A DNA stretch of 58,494 nt from Verrucomicrobiota bacterium (GTDB lineage: Bacteria; Verrucomicrobiota; Verrucomicrobiia; Limisphaerales; UBA11358), in assembly GCA_028872915.1 (NCBI GenBank), contig JAGWNY010000020.1, positions 1 through 58,494 of the forward strand, written 5' to 3'. The position numbers were made by a program, and so were the translations under genes. Shown one piece after another: positions 15,770 to 25,826 of the stretch. Positions within the stretch are counted from its first letter, which is position 1; each line of letters starts with the position of its first letter. The notes beneath the pieces are model-generated. The model was not told where the DNA came from. It saw only the letters and a list, made by a program, of their open reading frames with translations, and ran no database searches.

Positions 15770-18460
15770 GTGAGCGCGGAGACAAAAGAGATTTACGCGT
15801 CGAACGGCCCATCGAGGAGCAATGGGGGGGTGGGCGCGGGCGAATCGCTGGAATCGGCGTTTGATCGGGCGATTCAAAGCGAAGGGCCTGAGCACGCGGC
15901 TGAATTGCTTGAAAAATTGGCGGGGCAATTGCGCGCGGCGCCGCGCGCGTGTTGGGGCGTCGCCACGCCCTACGTCAATACCATTGCGCCCGACCGGCAG
16001 CCGCAGTATCCGGGCGATTGGAAAACGGAGCGGCGGATCAAAAGCCTGATGCGGTGGAATGCCATGGCGATGGTGGTGAAGGCCAACTCCACCACCAACG
16101 TTGGCGGGCACATTTCCACCTACGCTTCGTCCGCCACGCTGTACGAGGTTGGCTTCAATCATTTTTTTCGGGGCCGGACGGAGAATTTTCCGGGCGACAT
16201 CGTTTATTTTCAAGGCCATGCGTCGCCGGGCATGTATGCGCGGGCGTTTTTGGAAGGGCGGCTTGAGGAGCGGCATCTTCAAAATTTCCGGCAGGAACTG
16301 GCCGAAGGCGGGGGATTGTCGTCTTATCCGCACCCCTACTTGATGCCTGATTTCTGGCAATTTCCGACGGTTTCGATGGGGCTAGGCCCCATCCTGTCGC
16401 TGTATCAAGGGCGGTTCAACCGCTATTTGCGGGCGCGGCAGCTTGTCCAATGGGATGAGGAGCCAAAAATCTGGGCGTTTCTGGGGGATGGCGAATGCGA
16501 CGAGCCGGAGACGCTGGGCGCCATCACGCTGGGCGCGCGGGAAAGCCTGGACAACTTGATCTGGGTCATCAACTGCAATTTACAGCGGTTGGATGGCCCG
16601 GTGCGGGGCAATGGGAAAATCATTCAGGAGCTTGAAGGGCTTTTTCGCGGCGCGGGCTGGAACGTCATCAAGGTCATCTGGGGGACGGACTGGGACGAAT
16701 TGCTGGCGCGGGACAAATCCGGCCTGCTGCTCAAGCGGATGGAGGAGGCGGTGGACGGGGATTATCAAAAGTACTCGGTGGAACCGGGCAGCTACACGCG
16801 GCGCCACTTTTTCGGCAAATACCCGGAATTGCTTGAACTGGTGAATCATTTGACGGATGACCAAATCCGGAAGTTGCTGCGGGGCGGCCATGACACGCGG
16901 AAAGTGTATGCGGCGTATCGGGCGGCGGTGGAACATAAAGGGCAGCCGACGGTGATTCTGGCCAAAACCGTGAAAGGCTACGGACTTGGCGAGGCGGGGG
17001 AAGGCCGCAACATCACGCACCAGCAAAAGAAGCTCAACGAAAAGGAGCTTCGTGAGTTTCGCGGACGTTTTGAAATTCCCATCGCGGATGAAGTGATCGC
17101 TGAAACTCCGTTTTACCGGCCCCCGGACGACAGCGCCGAAATGAGATATCTGCTGGAACGCCGCAGAGCGCTGGGGGGATTTTTGCCCGCCCGCATTGTC
17201 AACCATGCGCGCCTGGAGACTCCCGACCTGGATTATTTCGCGGAATTTTTCAAAGGCTCGGTCACGGAGGCTTCGACGACGATGGCCTTCGTGAGGCTGA
17301 TGAGCGTGCTGCTGCGGCACAAAGGGGTTGGCCGGCACGTCGTGCCGATTATTCCGGACGAAGCCCGGACGTTCGGCTTGGACGCCTTGTTTCGGGAAAT
17401 CGGCATTTATTCCTCCAAGGGGCAGCTTTATGAGCCGGTGGACAAAGCCTCGCTGCTGTATTATCACGAGGCAAAGGACGGGCAGATTCTTGAAGAAGGC
17501 ATCACCGAATCCGGGTCCATGGCTTCATTTGTGGCTGCCGGCGCCAGCTATGCGACGCTTGGGGCGCCCATGATACCGTTCTACATTTATTATTCCATGT
17601 TCGGCCCGCAGCGCTGCGGGGATTTGTTCTGGCTGGCGGGCGACATGCGCGCCCGGGGATTTTTGCTGGGCGCCACCGCGGGCCGCACCACGTTGAACGG
17701 CGAAGGGCTCCAGCACCAGGACGGTCACAGTCTCCTTCATGCCAGCACCATTCCGACGTGCCTGCCGTATGACGCGGCGTTTGGCTACGAACTGGCGGTG
17801 ATCATTGCCGACGGGTTGCGGCGCATGTTTTCCGAAGGGGAGGATATTGTTTATTATCTGGCGCTTTATAATGAAAATTATCCGATGCCGCCGATGCCCG
17901 CCGGCTGCGCCGAGGGTATTTTGAAGGGATTGTATAAGTTCAAGCCCGGCCCCGATGGCAAAAAGCCCAAGGCACACATTTTTGGCAGCGGCCCGATCAT
18001 CCATTCGGCCTTGAAGGCGCAGGAGATTCTGGCCGACCGCTACAATGTGTCCGCCGACGTCTGGAGCGCGACGAGTTACAAACTACTGCGCACGGACGCC
18101 ATCCGTTGCCAGCGGTGGAACATGCTGCATCCCGGCGAGACGCGCCGGAAATCCTATCTGGAAAAGCTCCTGGAATCGGAGCAGGGGGCATTCGTGGCCG
18201 TCTCGGATAATATTCGCACGGTGCCCGATCAAATTGCGCCGTGGACGCCGGGCGGCCTGTTCACGCTGGGGACGGACGGCTTTGGGCGCAGCGACACCCG
18301 GGCGCGGTTGCGGCGGTTTTTCGAAGTGGATGCCGAGGCAACGGTCGTGGGGACCCTGCATGCGCTGGCCGAAAAGAAGCTTGTCGGTCGCGACACTGTG
18401 GCGCAAGCCATCAAAGATCTCGGCATGGATTCGGAAAAGGCCCAGCCGCAGATTGTGTGA
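15770..18460 (+). CDS. aceE: Pyruvate dehydrogenase E1 component, homodimeric type
   Basis: Decarboxylates pyruvate with thiamine diphosphate and passes the acetyl group to lipoyl-E2. The 896-residue protein is full length for the single-chain (AceE) type. Visible features are YPGDWKTERRIKSLMRWNAM, GGHISTYASSATLYEVGFNH, the ThDP-Mg motif GDGECDEPETLGAI followed by INCNLQRLDGPVRGNGKI, and the C-terminal half with TTMAFVRLM, FGLDALFREIGIYSSKGQLY and QDGHSLL. The start is GTG and not backed by a clear ribosome binding site. E2 and E3 genes are not adjacent, which is unusual for proteobacterial operons. Confidence 0.93.
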   Translation: MSAETKEIYASNGPSRSNGGVGAGESLESAFDRAIQSEGPEHAAELLEKLAGQLRAAPRACWGVATPYVNTIAPDRQPQYPGDWKTERRIKSLMRWNAMAMVVKANSTTNVGGHISTYASSATLYEVGFNHFFRGRTENFPGDIVYFQGHASPGMYARAFLEGRLEERHLQNFRQELAEGGGLSSYPHPYLMPDFWQFPTVSMGLGPILSLYQGRFNRYLRARQLVQWDEEPKIWAFLGDGECDEPETLGAITLGARESLDNLIWVINCNLQRLDGPVRGNGKIIQELEGLFRGAGWNVIKVIWGTDWDELLARDKSGLLLKRMEEAVDGDYQKYSVEPGSYTRRHFFGKYPELLELVNHLTDDQIRKLLRGGHDTRKVYAAYRAAVEHKGQPTVILAKTVKGYGLGEAGEGRNITHQQKKLNEKELREFRGRFEIPIADEVIAETPFYRPPDDSAEMRYLLERRRALGGFLPARIVNHARLETPDLDYFAEFFKGSVTEASTTMAFVRLMSVLLRHKGVGRHVVPIIPDEARTFGLDALFREIGIYSSKGQLYEPVDKASLLYYHEAKDGQILEEGITESGSMASFVAAGASYATLGAPMIPFYIYYSMFGPQRCGDLFWLAGDMRARGFLLGATAGRTTLNGEGLQHQDGHSLLHASTIPTCLPYDAAFGYELAVIIADGLRRMFSEGEDIVYYLALYNENYPMPPMPAGCAEGILKGLYKFKPGPDGKKPKAHIFGSGPIIHSALKAQEILADRYNVSADVWSATSYKLLRTDAIRCQRWNMLHPGETRRKSYLEKLLESEQGAFVAVSDNIRTVPDQIAPWTPGGLFTLGTDGFGRSDTRARLRRFFEVDAEATVVGTLHALAEKKLVGRDTVAQAIKDLGMDSEKAQPQIV

Positions 18461-18523
18461 CGCAACAAGCTGTCTTTTTGCCGCGATAGAGGCGCAAAAG
18501 GCCGGAAAGGCCGATTCCCATGC

Positions 18524-19693
18524 TCAACTCCGCAAGACGGTTGCGCCTGCAGCGGGACGCGAGACAAAAACCGCGGGTTCGATGCCGGTTTTCTGGCGGT
18601 AATCCGCTTCCATTTTTTCCGTTATGCCATCAATGGCGTTCGCTTTCACCAACGCCACGGCACAGCCGCCAAAGCCTCCGCCGGTCATCCGGCATCCGTA
18701 AACGCCGCCGGCGGTGCCAATCGCCTCGGCAATTTCCACGATCGCGTCCAATTCCTTGCAGCTGACTTCATAATCATCCCGCAGGGACCGATGGCTGGCA
18801 TACATCAACTGGCCGACCGTGAGCCAGTTTGAAGCGCGAACGCCCTCGGCGGCGTGGAGCGTGCGCTCTATCTCGCCCACCACGTGCCGCGCGCGCCGAA
18901 AAACAACCTCTTCCATGCGGCCTTTGGCGCTTTCGAGCATCTCCGCGGTGGCATCGCGGAGCGATCGGACGCCCATGATGGCGGCCGCTTTTTCGCATTG
19001 AGCGCGCCGCACGGCGTATTCACCGGTGCCTAATTCGTGCTTGACGTTTGTGTTGGCGATCAACAACTCGACCGAGGGGTCCGTGACCGGCACGAGTTTC
19101 GTTTCCCGGGTGCGGCAATCCAGCAAGAGCAAATGATTTTCCTTGCCCATCACCGAAACGAACTGGTCCATGATGCCGCAGGGCACTCCGGCATACTCGT
19201 GCTCGGCCTTTTGGCAAAGCAGGGCCTTTTCGATGGGATCGAGCTTCTTGATTGTTGCCGTTTCCAGCAGCGTGGCGGTGCAAACTTCCAAGGCCGCGCT
19301 GCTGCTCAGGCCCCCGCCGATTGGCACGGTCGAAAGCATGGTCACGTCCAGCGCCGGAATTTTCGAGCCTCTTTGTTGAAATCCGGCAATGACGCCGCGC
19401 ACATAATTGGACCATTTTGGCAGACCTTTCTCAACGGGCTGGGAAACGTCCACCGTGGCCGTTTCGCCGACTGTCACGTCATGAATCGTGATGGACTTGG
19501 ACGTTCGCGAAATGTCCGCGGCCATGACGGTATATTGCTCGATGGCCATGGGCAGCACAAAACCGTCGTTGTAGTCCGTATGTTCGCCGATCACGTTCAC
19601 GCGGCCCGGCGCGGCCACAAACCAGCGTGGCGTGCGCCCGTAGATCCGCTGAAATTGGCGGGCCAAATCCGTTGCAAGTTCGGGAAGTTTCAT
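18524..19693 (-). CDS. galK: Galactokinase
   Basis: Phosphorylates alpha-D-galactose at C1, the entry step of the Leloir pathway, in the cytosol. The 389-residue GHMP kinase has the galactokinase signature APGRVNVIGEHTDYNDGFVLP, the phosphate loop VPIGGGLSSSAALEV, CGIMDQFVSVMG with the catalytic Asp, and the C-terminal RMTGGGFGGCAVAL. It is the third gene of a minus-strand group behind a Na+/sugar symporter and a small membrane protein, so uptake and phosphorylation are probably co-expressed. galT and galE are not in the window. Confidence 0.96.
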   Translation of the reverse strand: MKLPELATDLARQFQRIYGRTPRWFVAAPGRVNVIGEHTDYNDGFVLPMAIEQYTVMAADISRTSKSITIHDVTVGETATVDVSQPVEKGLPKWSNYVRGVIAGFQQRGSKIPALDVTMLSTVPIGGGLSSSAALEVCTATLLETATIKKLDPIEKALLCQKAEHEYAGVPCGIMDQFVSVMGKENHLLLLDCRTRETKLVPVTDPSVELLIANTNVKHELGTGEYAVRRAQCEKAAAIMGVRSLRDATAEMLESAKGRMEEVVFRRARHVVGEIERTLHAAEGVRASNWLTVGQLMYASHRSLRDDYEVSCKELDAIVEIAEAIGTAGGVYGCRMTGGGFGGCAVALVKANAIDGITEKMEADYRQKTGIEPAVFVSRPAAGATVLRS

Positions 19694-19744
19694 TGAAAAA
19701 AGATGGCGCCGGAAAAAACCGCCGGCGCGCAGAAATCGCGGGAA

Positions 19745-19957
19745 TCAGGCCTTTTTTTGCGCCTTGCAGCGGCAGGCGCCCGCCAGCATCAAAATGCCAA
19801 ACACCAGCAGCACGGCGCCCCAGATCAAATTAATGTTTTTGCCCAGCGAATGCGCATACATCGCGGTGTCGGAGTTGGTTGCCGCGCCGTAAATCACCAG
19901 CAGCGCGCCAAAGAACGTAAACATAAGGCCAATCGGCCAGCGTAGATCGAGTCCCAT
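19745..19957 (-). CDS. Small two-span membrane protein
   Basis: 70 residues: GLMFTFFGALLVIYGAAT forms the first span, a short loop contains AMYAHSLGKNINL, and LIWGAVLLVFGILMLAGAC forms the second, ending in a basic tail. It begins 12 bases after the symporter stop and ends 51 bases before galK. Small proteins of this kind often follow SSS-family symporters in this phylum (recalled, not checked). It could be an accessory subunit; no biochemical function is known to me. Confidence 0.75.
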   Translation of the reverse strand: MGLDLRWPIGLMFTFFGALLVIYGAATNSDTAMYAHSLGKNINLIWGAVLLVFGILMLAGACRCKAQKKA

Positions 19958-19969
19958 AATTTTTTCTTT

Positions 19970-21925
19970 CTACCAGAAGATAATGTTTAGAATGACGCAC
20001 GCAATGATTAAAATGGTTCCCAGCACGGCCGGACGCAGGAAGAAATGTTGTTCATGGTCCTTGATCTTGGGCGTGAGCGAGTAAACCAAGCCCTTGAGGT
20101 CCTCGTCTGTTTTCGTCTGTTTCGTCGCGAGCGAAATCAAGACCGTGAGGAGGAAACAACCGCCAAACGCAAAACTCGCCAGCCAGAAATTCTGGGCCAT
20201 TTCGCTGGGAAACAAATACGCGACGTGAATATACCCGCCCTTGATACCTGGATGAAGAACGTCCGGCGCCGAGAGCGTCAACGCGTGGAAAAGGATGGAC
20301 GTCAAAATTCCTCCAATCAAACCCAGGAATGCACCTGTTCCGGTGGTGCGTTTCCAGAACATCCCCAACAGGAACGTCGCGAAGATGGGGGCATTGACGA
20401 ACCCGAATACCAATTGCAGCGCGTTCATGGCATTTGAGTAGTGGCTGGCAAAATAGGCGCAGCCGATGCTCAACAGCGTGCCGACGACCGTCACGACGCG
20501 GCCCATCTGGAAATAATGGCGGTCGTCCTTGTTCGGCGCGATGTAGCCCTGGTAAAGGTCGTACGTCCAGACGGTGTTGAATGCCGTGATATTGCCCGCC
20601 ATTCCCGACATAAACGACGCGAACAACGCCAGCAACGCCAACGCGAGCAAACCGTGCGGGCAATACTTTTCCACCAGCGAAGGGATCACGGCATTGTAAT
20701 CGTTTTCAGCCACGTCGGCATAGAGGGCGTTCTTGATTTGTTCGTTGGTTTCCTCGTGCGCGGCATTTGCCGAGATGAGCGCCGAGACCTTGTCCTTATA
20801 GACCGGCGCGCCGAGGGCGTCGCTTACGGCCTTGATTCCCGCGTTCAGATCGGCGGGGCTGGCCGCCTTGACCGCGGCAACGGCCTTGGCGTAGCCGGCA
20901 TCGGAAATAATCGGTGGCGGAATGCGATAATCCTTGGAGGGGACGGTGGCCAAGGCGATGGCAATCATGCCCGGCAGGATCACGATGGCGGGGAAGAGCA
21001 TTTTGGGAATGGCGGCTACCAGGGGCGTGTTGCGGGCAGCGGTCATGTTTTTGGCCGCCATGGCGCGTTGGACGACCAGAAAGTTCGTACACCAATAACC
21101 GAAGCTCAAAACGAATCCCAGCCCGAAGACCATCGCAAAGATATCCACGCCCATTGGGTTGTGGGGGGAGCCCGCCAGCACTGGTTTCCAAGCGCTCGTC
21201 CATGCATCCGATTGGAATGTCTTGTCGCTGACGGCCAGGGCGGCGGGATTTGTGGCCACGTCCGCAAGCCTTTGCTTCAAAACGCTCCAGCCTCCCACGT
21301 CTTTTAGTCCCAGCCAGACCACTGGCGCAAAACCCAGCACAATCAGGAAAAATTGCAGCACCTCCGTATAAATCGCCGAGGTCAATCCGCCCTTGAACAC
21401 ATAAAGCAAAACCACGACCGAACAAATCCAAAGGCTCAGGTTGAAATTCCAGCCCAACAACAAATGCAGGAGATCGGCGAGTGCATCCATCGAGATGCCG
21501 GATGTGAAAACCGTCATTACGGCGAACGCAAACGCGTTCACGAACCGCACCCGCTGGTCGAACCGCATCCGCAGATATTCCGGCGTGGAGCGAGCCTTCG
21601 AGCCGTAGTAAAAAGGCATCATAAACACGGACAGAAAAACCATCGCCGGAATGGCGCCCACCCAGTAAAAATGGGCCGTGGAGATACCGTATTGCGCGCC
21701 GCTGGCGGCCATGCCGACCAATTCGAGCGCTCCGAGGTTCGCCGAGATGAAGGCCAGTCCCGTGACCCACGTGGGAATGGAATGGCTTGACGTTAGAAAG
21801 TCTCCGGAGCTTTTCATGTATCGGGCGAGCACCCAGCCGATGCCCAAAATGAAAGCCACGTAGGCCAATAGAATGGTGTAATCAATCCCGTGGAGATGAA
21901 TGGCATGCATAAGGATTGGCGGCAT
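19970..21925 (-). CDS. Na+/sugar symporter, SSS family
   Basis: Imports a sugar, probably galactose given galK, together with sodium ions. The protein of about 651 residues has roughly 14 hydrophobic spans. SSS features include DYTILLAYVAFILGIGW, LGALELVGMAASGAQYGI, STPEYLRMRFDQRVRF, and FGYWCTNFLVVQRAMAAKN, typical of the SGLT/vSGLT branch. A soluble insert of about 120 residues interrupts the middle (KDYRIPPPIISDAGYAKAVA onward), longer than in vSGLT. Three ATG codons cluster at the N-terminus; the second is chosen with low certainty. The C-terminal span ends in LIIACVILNIIFW. Confidence 0.9.
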   Translation of the reverse strand: MPPILMHAIHLHGIDYTILLAYVAFILGIGWVLARYMKSSGDFLTSSHSIPTWVTGLAFISANLGALELVGMAASGAQYGISTAHFYWVGAIPAMVFLSVFMMPFYYGSKARSTPEYLRMRFDQRVRFVNAFAFAVMTVFTSGISMDALADLLHLLLGWNFNLSLWICSVVVLLYVFKGGLTSAIYTEVLQFFLIVLGFAPVVWLGLKDVGGWSVLKQRLADVATNPAALAVSDKTFQSDAWTSAWKPVLAGSPHNPMGVDIFAMVFGLGFVLSFGYWCTNFLVVQRAMAAKNMTAARNTPLVAAIPKMLFPAIVILPGMIAIALATVPSKDYRIPPPIISDAGYAKAVAAVKAASPADLNAGIKAVSDALGAPVYKDKVSALISANAAHEETNEQIKNALYADVAENDYNAVIPSLVEKYCPHGLLALALLALFASFMSGMAGNITAFNTVWTYDLYQGYIAPNKDDRHYFQMGRVVTVVGTLLSIGCAYFASHYSNAMNALQLVFGFVNAPIFATFLLGMFWKRTTGTGAFLGLIGGILTSILFHALTLSAPDVLHPGIKGGYIHVAYLFPSEMAQNFWLASFAFGGCFLLTVLISLATKQTKTDEDLKGLVYSLTPKIKDHEQHFFLRPAVLGTILIIACVILNIIFW

Positions 21926-22012
21926 GATGAAATGCGGCCGCCCTGGTGTCAACGTCTTTTCCCTCCCAACTGCATGGTTACGGCTTGGTGTTTTTCGGTG
22001 TAGATTGCTGCC

Positions 22013-22225
22013 ATGAACGACATGGGCAAATTCCTGGTTGTGGCCGGGCTTTTGCTGGCGGCCATCGGTGCGTGGCTGTGGTCCGGCATGGGCAGCGGCT
22101 GGCTGGGGCGATTACCGGGGGATATTAACTATACCAAAGGCAATTTCGGGTTCCATTTTCCCATTGTTACCTGCCTCGTCATCAGCGCCGTCTTGACCCT
22201 CATCTTCTGGCTATTGCGGCGGTGA
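22013..22225 (+). CDS. DUF2905 family small membrane protein
   Basis: 70 residues: a first span (GKFLVVAGLLLAAIGAWLW), a conserved central GWLGRLPGDINYTKGNFGFHFPI-like segment characteristic of DUF2905, and a second span ending in LIFWLLRR. The family is widespread and its function unknown. It is divergent from the symporter, whose start lies 88 bases away. Confidence 0.9.
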   Translation: MNDMGKFLVVAGLLLAAIGAWLWSGMGSGWLGRLPGDINYTKGNFGFHFPIVTCLVISAVLTLIFWLLRR

Positions 22226-22244
22226 GGGCCGCCCGCCATCCGAC

Positions 22245-22670
22245 CTATTTTTTCGGCGCAGCCACGGGATGCCTTTCCATGGCCTTGGCTTCGGGCAGGA
22301 AAGGTTTGCGGAAAGCTTCCGTAAAATCGTAGGCGTTTTCGAAATCCTCGCGGCTGTCCTTGTCGGTTCTGGCCAGAAGACCGATCTCGACCATGTTAAA
22401 AACAATGTTGCCAAAATCCTGGCACTCTTTAATGCTCCATTCGTCCAGGACCGTGGCCGCCATGGGCCCGAATTGCTCAATGGCAAACTTGCGGATTCCT
22501 TGCAGCAATTCCTGCCCGGTCACGTGCCGCACCAGCCCGCGGTTCTCCCGGCTGATGAGTTTTTGTGTAAAATCAAGGGCCTCGCGAACAAAAAGATAAG
22601 CGTCGCGCGGATAGCGCGGGTCGCGCGCGCGGATGCGGTCAATGGCGTCGTCAAATTTAATTTCCTGCAT
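22245..22670 (-). CDS. Minf_1886-type conserved protein of Verrucomicrobia/Planctomycetes
   Basis: 141 residues, soluble, largely helical and acidic, with YPRDAYLFVREALDFTQKL, HVTGQELLQGIRKFAIEQFG and CQDFGNIVFNMVEIGLL. I recognise it as the Minf_1886-like family (TIGR04138-type), which to my knowledge is largely confined to the PVC group. Function unknown. It overlaps the end of a small frame that probably encodes a one-span protein upstream and would be translated with it. Confidence 0.85.
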   Translation of the reverse strand: MQEIKFDDAIDRIRARDPRYPRDAYLFVREALDFTQKLISRENRGLVRHVTGQELLQGIRKFAIEQFGPMAATVLDEWSIKECQDFGNIVFNMVEIGLLARTDKDSREDFENAYDFTEAFRKPFLPEAKAMERHPVAAPKK

Positions 22671-22797
22671 GTTTCAAAACGGGGGCTGATCCACCGGCCG
22701 GGTGCGCCTCGCGGAACGCCTTTACCGCCCAGCCAGCCATTAGCAATCCCAAAACGAGGCACAGGATCAGTTGTTCCTGCCTGGTCAGCCTGTTCAC
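22657..22797 (-). CDS. Small single-span membrane protein
   Basis: 46 residues from a GTG start: a polar NRLTRQEQ head, one hydrophobic segment (LILCLVLGLLMAGWAV), then KAFREAHP and a short polar tail. Similar short proteins with an LTRQEQL...GWAVK pattern occur in this phylum (from memory). It ends 14 bases inside the downstream gene, suggesting coupling. The start codon has no clear ribosome binding site, so the call is tentative. Confidence 0.4.
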   Translation of the reverse strand: MNRLTRQEQLILCLVLGLLMAGWAVKAFREAHPAGGSAPVLKHAGN

Positions 22798-22838
22798 TCC
22801 ATTAATTTACCGCAGCGCAACGTTTTGGCAACAACCCG

Positions 22839-25763
22839 TCAGACGAAAAAGAATTTTTCGTAAACGTTCCGAATCACGCGCCGTAAATCCGCCAGCGCCT
22901 CCCGAAAGGCTTGTGCCGACGCAAAGCCGCAGCGAACCGCGACACGATAATACGCCGCTTCATCCTCCGGCAGGACGGTCTCGCCTTCATAACTCCACAG
23001 CCGCAAAATGCCGGCCACGCGCCGCAGGCGTTCGTAGCTGGCGATCAGCTTTTTGGCATCCGGCAGAACGCCGGCGTCCCGCGCGCGTTCCAGGGCCTTG
23101 AGCGTGCCGGGTTCATGCCAGCCCTGCTCCAGGCACAGGGCCTGCGCAATGAATTCCGCATCCATCAACCCGCCTTTGCCGGTCTTGATGGCAAGGTGGT
23201 CGAGGCCCGGCGGCGTCCGTTCCTTCTGGATTCGTATTCGCATCCGATGGATTTGCCGCTTCCAGTCCGGCGGCACGGGCGCCCCGGCGCTGGAAAAATC
23301 CGTCAGGCGCGCCGCCAGCCTTTGAAACCCTTCCCCGATCTTCATGTCGCCGGCAACGAGACGCGCGCGCGTGAGCGTCTGGATTTCCCACAAGCCGGCC
23401 CGTCTGCGATAGTAATTTTCACAGGCGTCCAGCGTGCTCACCAGCAGGCCCTTTTCGCCTTCCGGACGCAGGCGTGCGTCCACGTTGAAAACGGTTCCAT
23501 CCGCCGTGTGCCGCGAGAGCAAATCCATCACGCCGACGGCAAATTTGTGGAGCAGGGCCGGATTTTTTACGCGCTCGCTGGCGACGAAAAGCACGTCCAG
23601 GTCGGAGCCATAATCCACTTCGCCCCCGCCCAGTTTGCCCAGGCCGATGATGGCAAAAGGCGGCGAGCGGACGTTGTTCCGGCGCATGACCGTTTCCAGC
23701 GCAAATTGAAGCAACCCGTCGGCCAACGCCGAAAGTTCGGCGAGATTCCGCCCATAGTCGGCAAATCCCAAAATGTCGCGCATCCCGATCCGCATCAACT
23801 CGGCCCGGTGATAGCGCCGGAACCAGCGATAGGCGTCCGGTTCCGAAACGCCCACGCGCAATTCGCGAAGAATCTCCAACGCCGGCTTGCGTTGCCTCAA
23901 ACGCTCGCCCTCAATCAAGTCCTCCACCAGTTCCGGCGACCGTATCGCCGTTTCGGCCAAAAAGTCCGACCGATCAAACAGAAACAGCATCAATTCAAAC
24001 GCCGCCGGATTGTGGTTCCAAAATTCCATCAATGCCGCCGGCGCGCCGTAAGCCGCCACAAAACGATCCAGCCGCACCAGGACACGATCGGGGTCTGACA
24101 AAATCCGCTTTACGGGCGGCCTGCGCCCGGCCCCGCCATTTTCTACCACCGGACAAAAAGCCAGAAAACGCGCAATCAATTTTCGCGCCAGCGCGGTTGT
24201 CCGCAGTCCCACGTGAACGTAGCCCGGCCCTTCCGCAAATTCCTTGAACAGCCCGGCGGCGGCTTCCGGGTCGCGAAACGAATGCGCTCCCAGCAGCGCC
24301 ATCCAACGGTCTTCCATGCCCGCAAAATCAGGCGGAAAAAGGTCCGCTTCTTTCGTGCGGGCCGGGCCGATCAATTTATCATATTCCTGCCGCACGATCT
24401 TTCCATGCGCCCGTAGGGCGGCCGTGAATTTTTTTGCGGACGCAAATCCCATTGTGCCGGCCAGACGCAGCAGGGAGGGGCCGCGTTCCGGGACGGTATG
24501 GGTCTGTAAATTGTCCTCCATCTGCAGCCGGTGTTCGACGTTGCGGAGAAAACGATACGCCGCATCCAGCCCATCGGCCGCCTCGCGCCGCAGCAGATGG
24601 TATTCGGCGAGCTTGGCAATGGCGCCAAGCGTTTGCGGCAATTGCAGAAACGGCGAATTGCCCGCGTGCAAAACCTGCAACGACTGCACGATGAACTCGA
24701 TCTCACGAATGCCGCCCCGTCCCAGCTTCACGTTCCTCTCCAGTTCACGCCCTCCCACGATCTCCTTCTCAATCCGTTCCCTGGTTGCGCTAATTTCCTG
24801 AAAAATGTCCGGGCTGATCGCGCGCGGATACCGAAAGGGCTGTATCATCTCGAGAAATTCGTCGGCCAGGGCGCGGTCGCCCGCCGCGTGCCGCGCCTTG
24901 ATCAGCATCATTCGCTCCCAGGTCCGTCCCCATTCGGAATAATAGTTTTCGTACGCTTCGAGCGACCGGACAATCGCGCCCGTTTGCCCGTCAGGCCGCA
25001 GCCGCAAATCCACGCGATACAAAATTCCTTCGGGCGTCGTCCGCGAAATCTCGGCGACAAATTGCTCCGCCAATTTTGAAAAAAAACGGGCATTGGGCAT
25101 CCGGCCGCGCGCCGGCTTGTTTTTCCGCGGCGGTTCCCGAAACGTCTCGCCGTCCTGGTCGTAAAGGAAGAGGAGGTCCACGTCCGAACTGTAATTGAGT
25201 TCCCTGCCACCGAGTTTTCCGAGAGCCAGGGCGCAAAACGCCGATGGCTGCCATTTGCCCGCCGCATCCTGATGGAATGGCGCGCCGCATTGCGCCACCA
25301 ATTCATGCCGGCAAATCTGCAAGACCGCTTCCAGGCACGTGTCCGCCAAATCGGAAAGCTCGCGGGTGATTCCCACCACGTCGCTCAGTCCTCCCAGGTC
25401 CCGCGCCGCAATCCGCAGCATTTCGCGCTGTTTAACGCGCCGCAATTCGGCCAGCGCCGCCGAATATTGGCCGTGGAGCAGGGGATTTTTAAACGCTTCA
25501 CCGGCCTCGCGTTGCAGACCCTCCTTGCGGCGGGGAAATGCGAGATGGTCGGACTCGAAGATCGAAAGCAGAGCCGGATTGGCGGTCAACAAACCGCCCA
25601 GCGCGCGAGAAGCCCCCAAGACCGCCGTTAAAATCCGCGCTGATTCGGCGCTCAAACCGTTCAATTGCCGTCCGTCCGTCTTGTCCAACGCCTTCAAAAA
25701 ATCTTTCGCGCGGACCGGATCGGCGCACATCCGGATGAATTTCTCCCACCGCGACCATTTCAC
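22839..25763 (-). CDS. glnE: Glutamine synthetase adenylyltransferase/adenylyl-removing enzyme
   Basis: Adds AMP to and removes it from glutamine synthetase in response to nitrogen status. The 974-residue protein has the duplicated GlnE architecture: an N-terminal nucleotidyltransferase with LGKLGGRELNYSSDVDLLF (deadenylylation half) and a C-terminal one with LGKLGGGEVDYGSDLDVLF (adenylylation half), each followed by a helical domain (GIREIEFIVQSLQ and GGLMDAEFIAQAL). Length agrees with the family. glnA, glnB and glnD are not nearby. Confidence 0.95.
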   Translation of the reverse strand: MKWSRWEKFIRMCADPVRAKDFLKALDKTDGRQLNGLSAESARILTAVLGASRALGGLLTANPALLSIFESDHLAFPRRKEGLQREAGEAFKNPLLHGQYSAALAELRRVKQREMLRIAARDLGGLSDVVGITRELSDLADTCLEAVLQICRHELVAQCGAPFHQDAAGKWQPSAFCALALGKLGGRELNYSSDVDLLFLYDQDGETFREPPRKNKPARGRMPNARFFSKLAEQFVAEISRTTPEGILYRVDLRLRPDGQTGAIVRSLEAYENYYSEWGRTWERMMLIKARHAAGDRALADEFLEMIQPFRYPRAISPDIFQEISATRERIEKEIVGGRELERNVKLGRGGIREIEFIVQSLQVLHAGNSPFLQLPQTLGAIAKLAEYHLLRREAADGLDAAYRFLRNVEHRLQMEDNLQTHTVPERGPSLLRLAGTMGFASAKKFTAALRAHGKIVRQEYDKLIGPARTKEADLFPPDFAGMEDRWMALLGAHSFRDPEAAAGLFKEFAEGPGYVHVGLRTTALARKLIARFLAFCPVVENGGAGRRPPVKRILSDPDRVLVRLDRFVAAYGAPAALMEFWNHNPAAFELMLFLFDRSDFLAETAIRSPELVEDLIEGERLRQRKPALEILRELRVGVSEPDAYRWFRRYHRAELMRIGMRDILGFADYGRNLAELSALADGLLQFALETVMRRNNVRSPPFAIIGLGKLGGGEVDYGSDLDVLFVASERVKNPALLHKFAVGVMDLLSRHTADGTVFNVDARLRPEGEKGLLVSTLDACENYYRRRAGLWEIQTLTRARLVAGDMKIGEGFQRLAARLTDFSSAGAPVPPDWKRQIHRMRIRIQKERTPPGLDHLAIKTGKGGLMDAEFIAQALCLEQGWHEPGTLKALERARDAGVLPDAKKLIASYERLRRVAGILRLWSYEGETVLPEDEAAYYRVAVRCGFASAQAFREALADLRRVIRNVYEKFFFV

Positions 25764-25826
25764 GGTTGGAGGCTAAACGGTGGGAAACGTGGATGCACGA
25801 AAATTCCGCCTGAACAGGCCGCCTGT

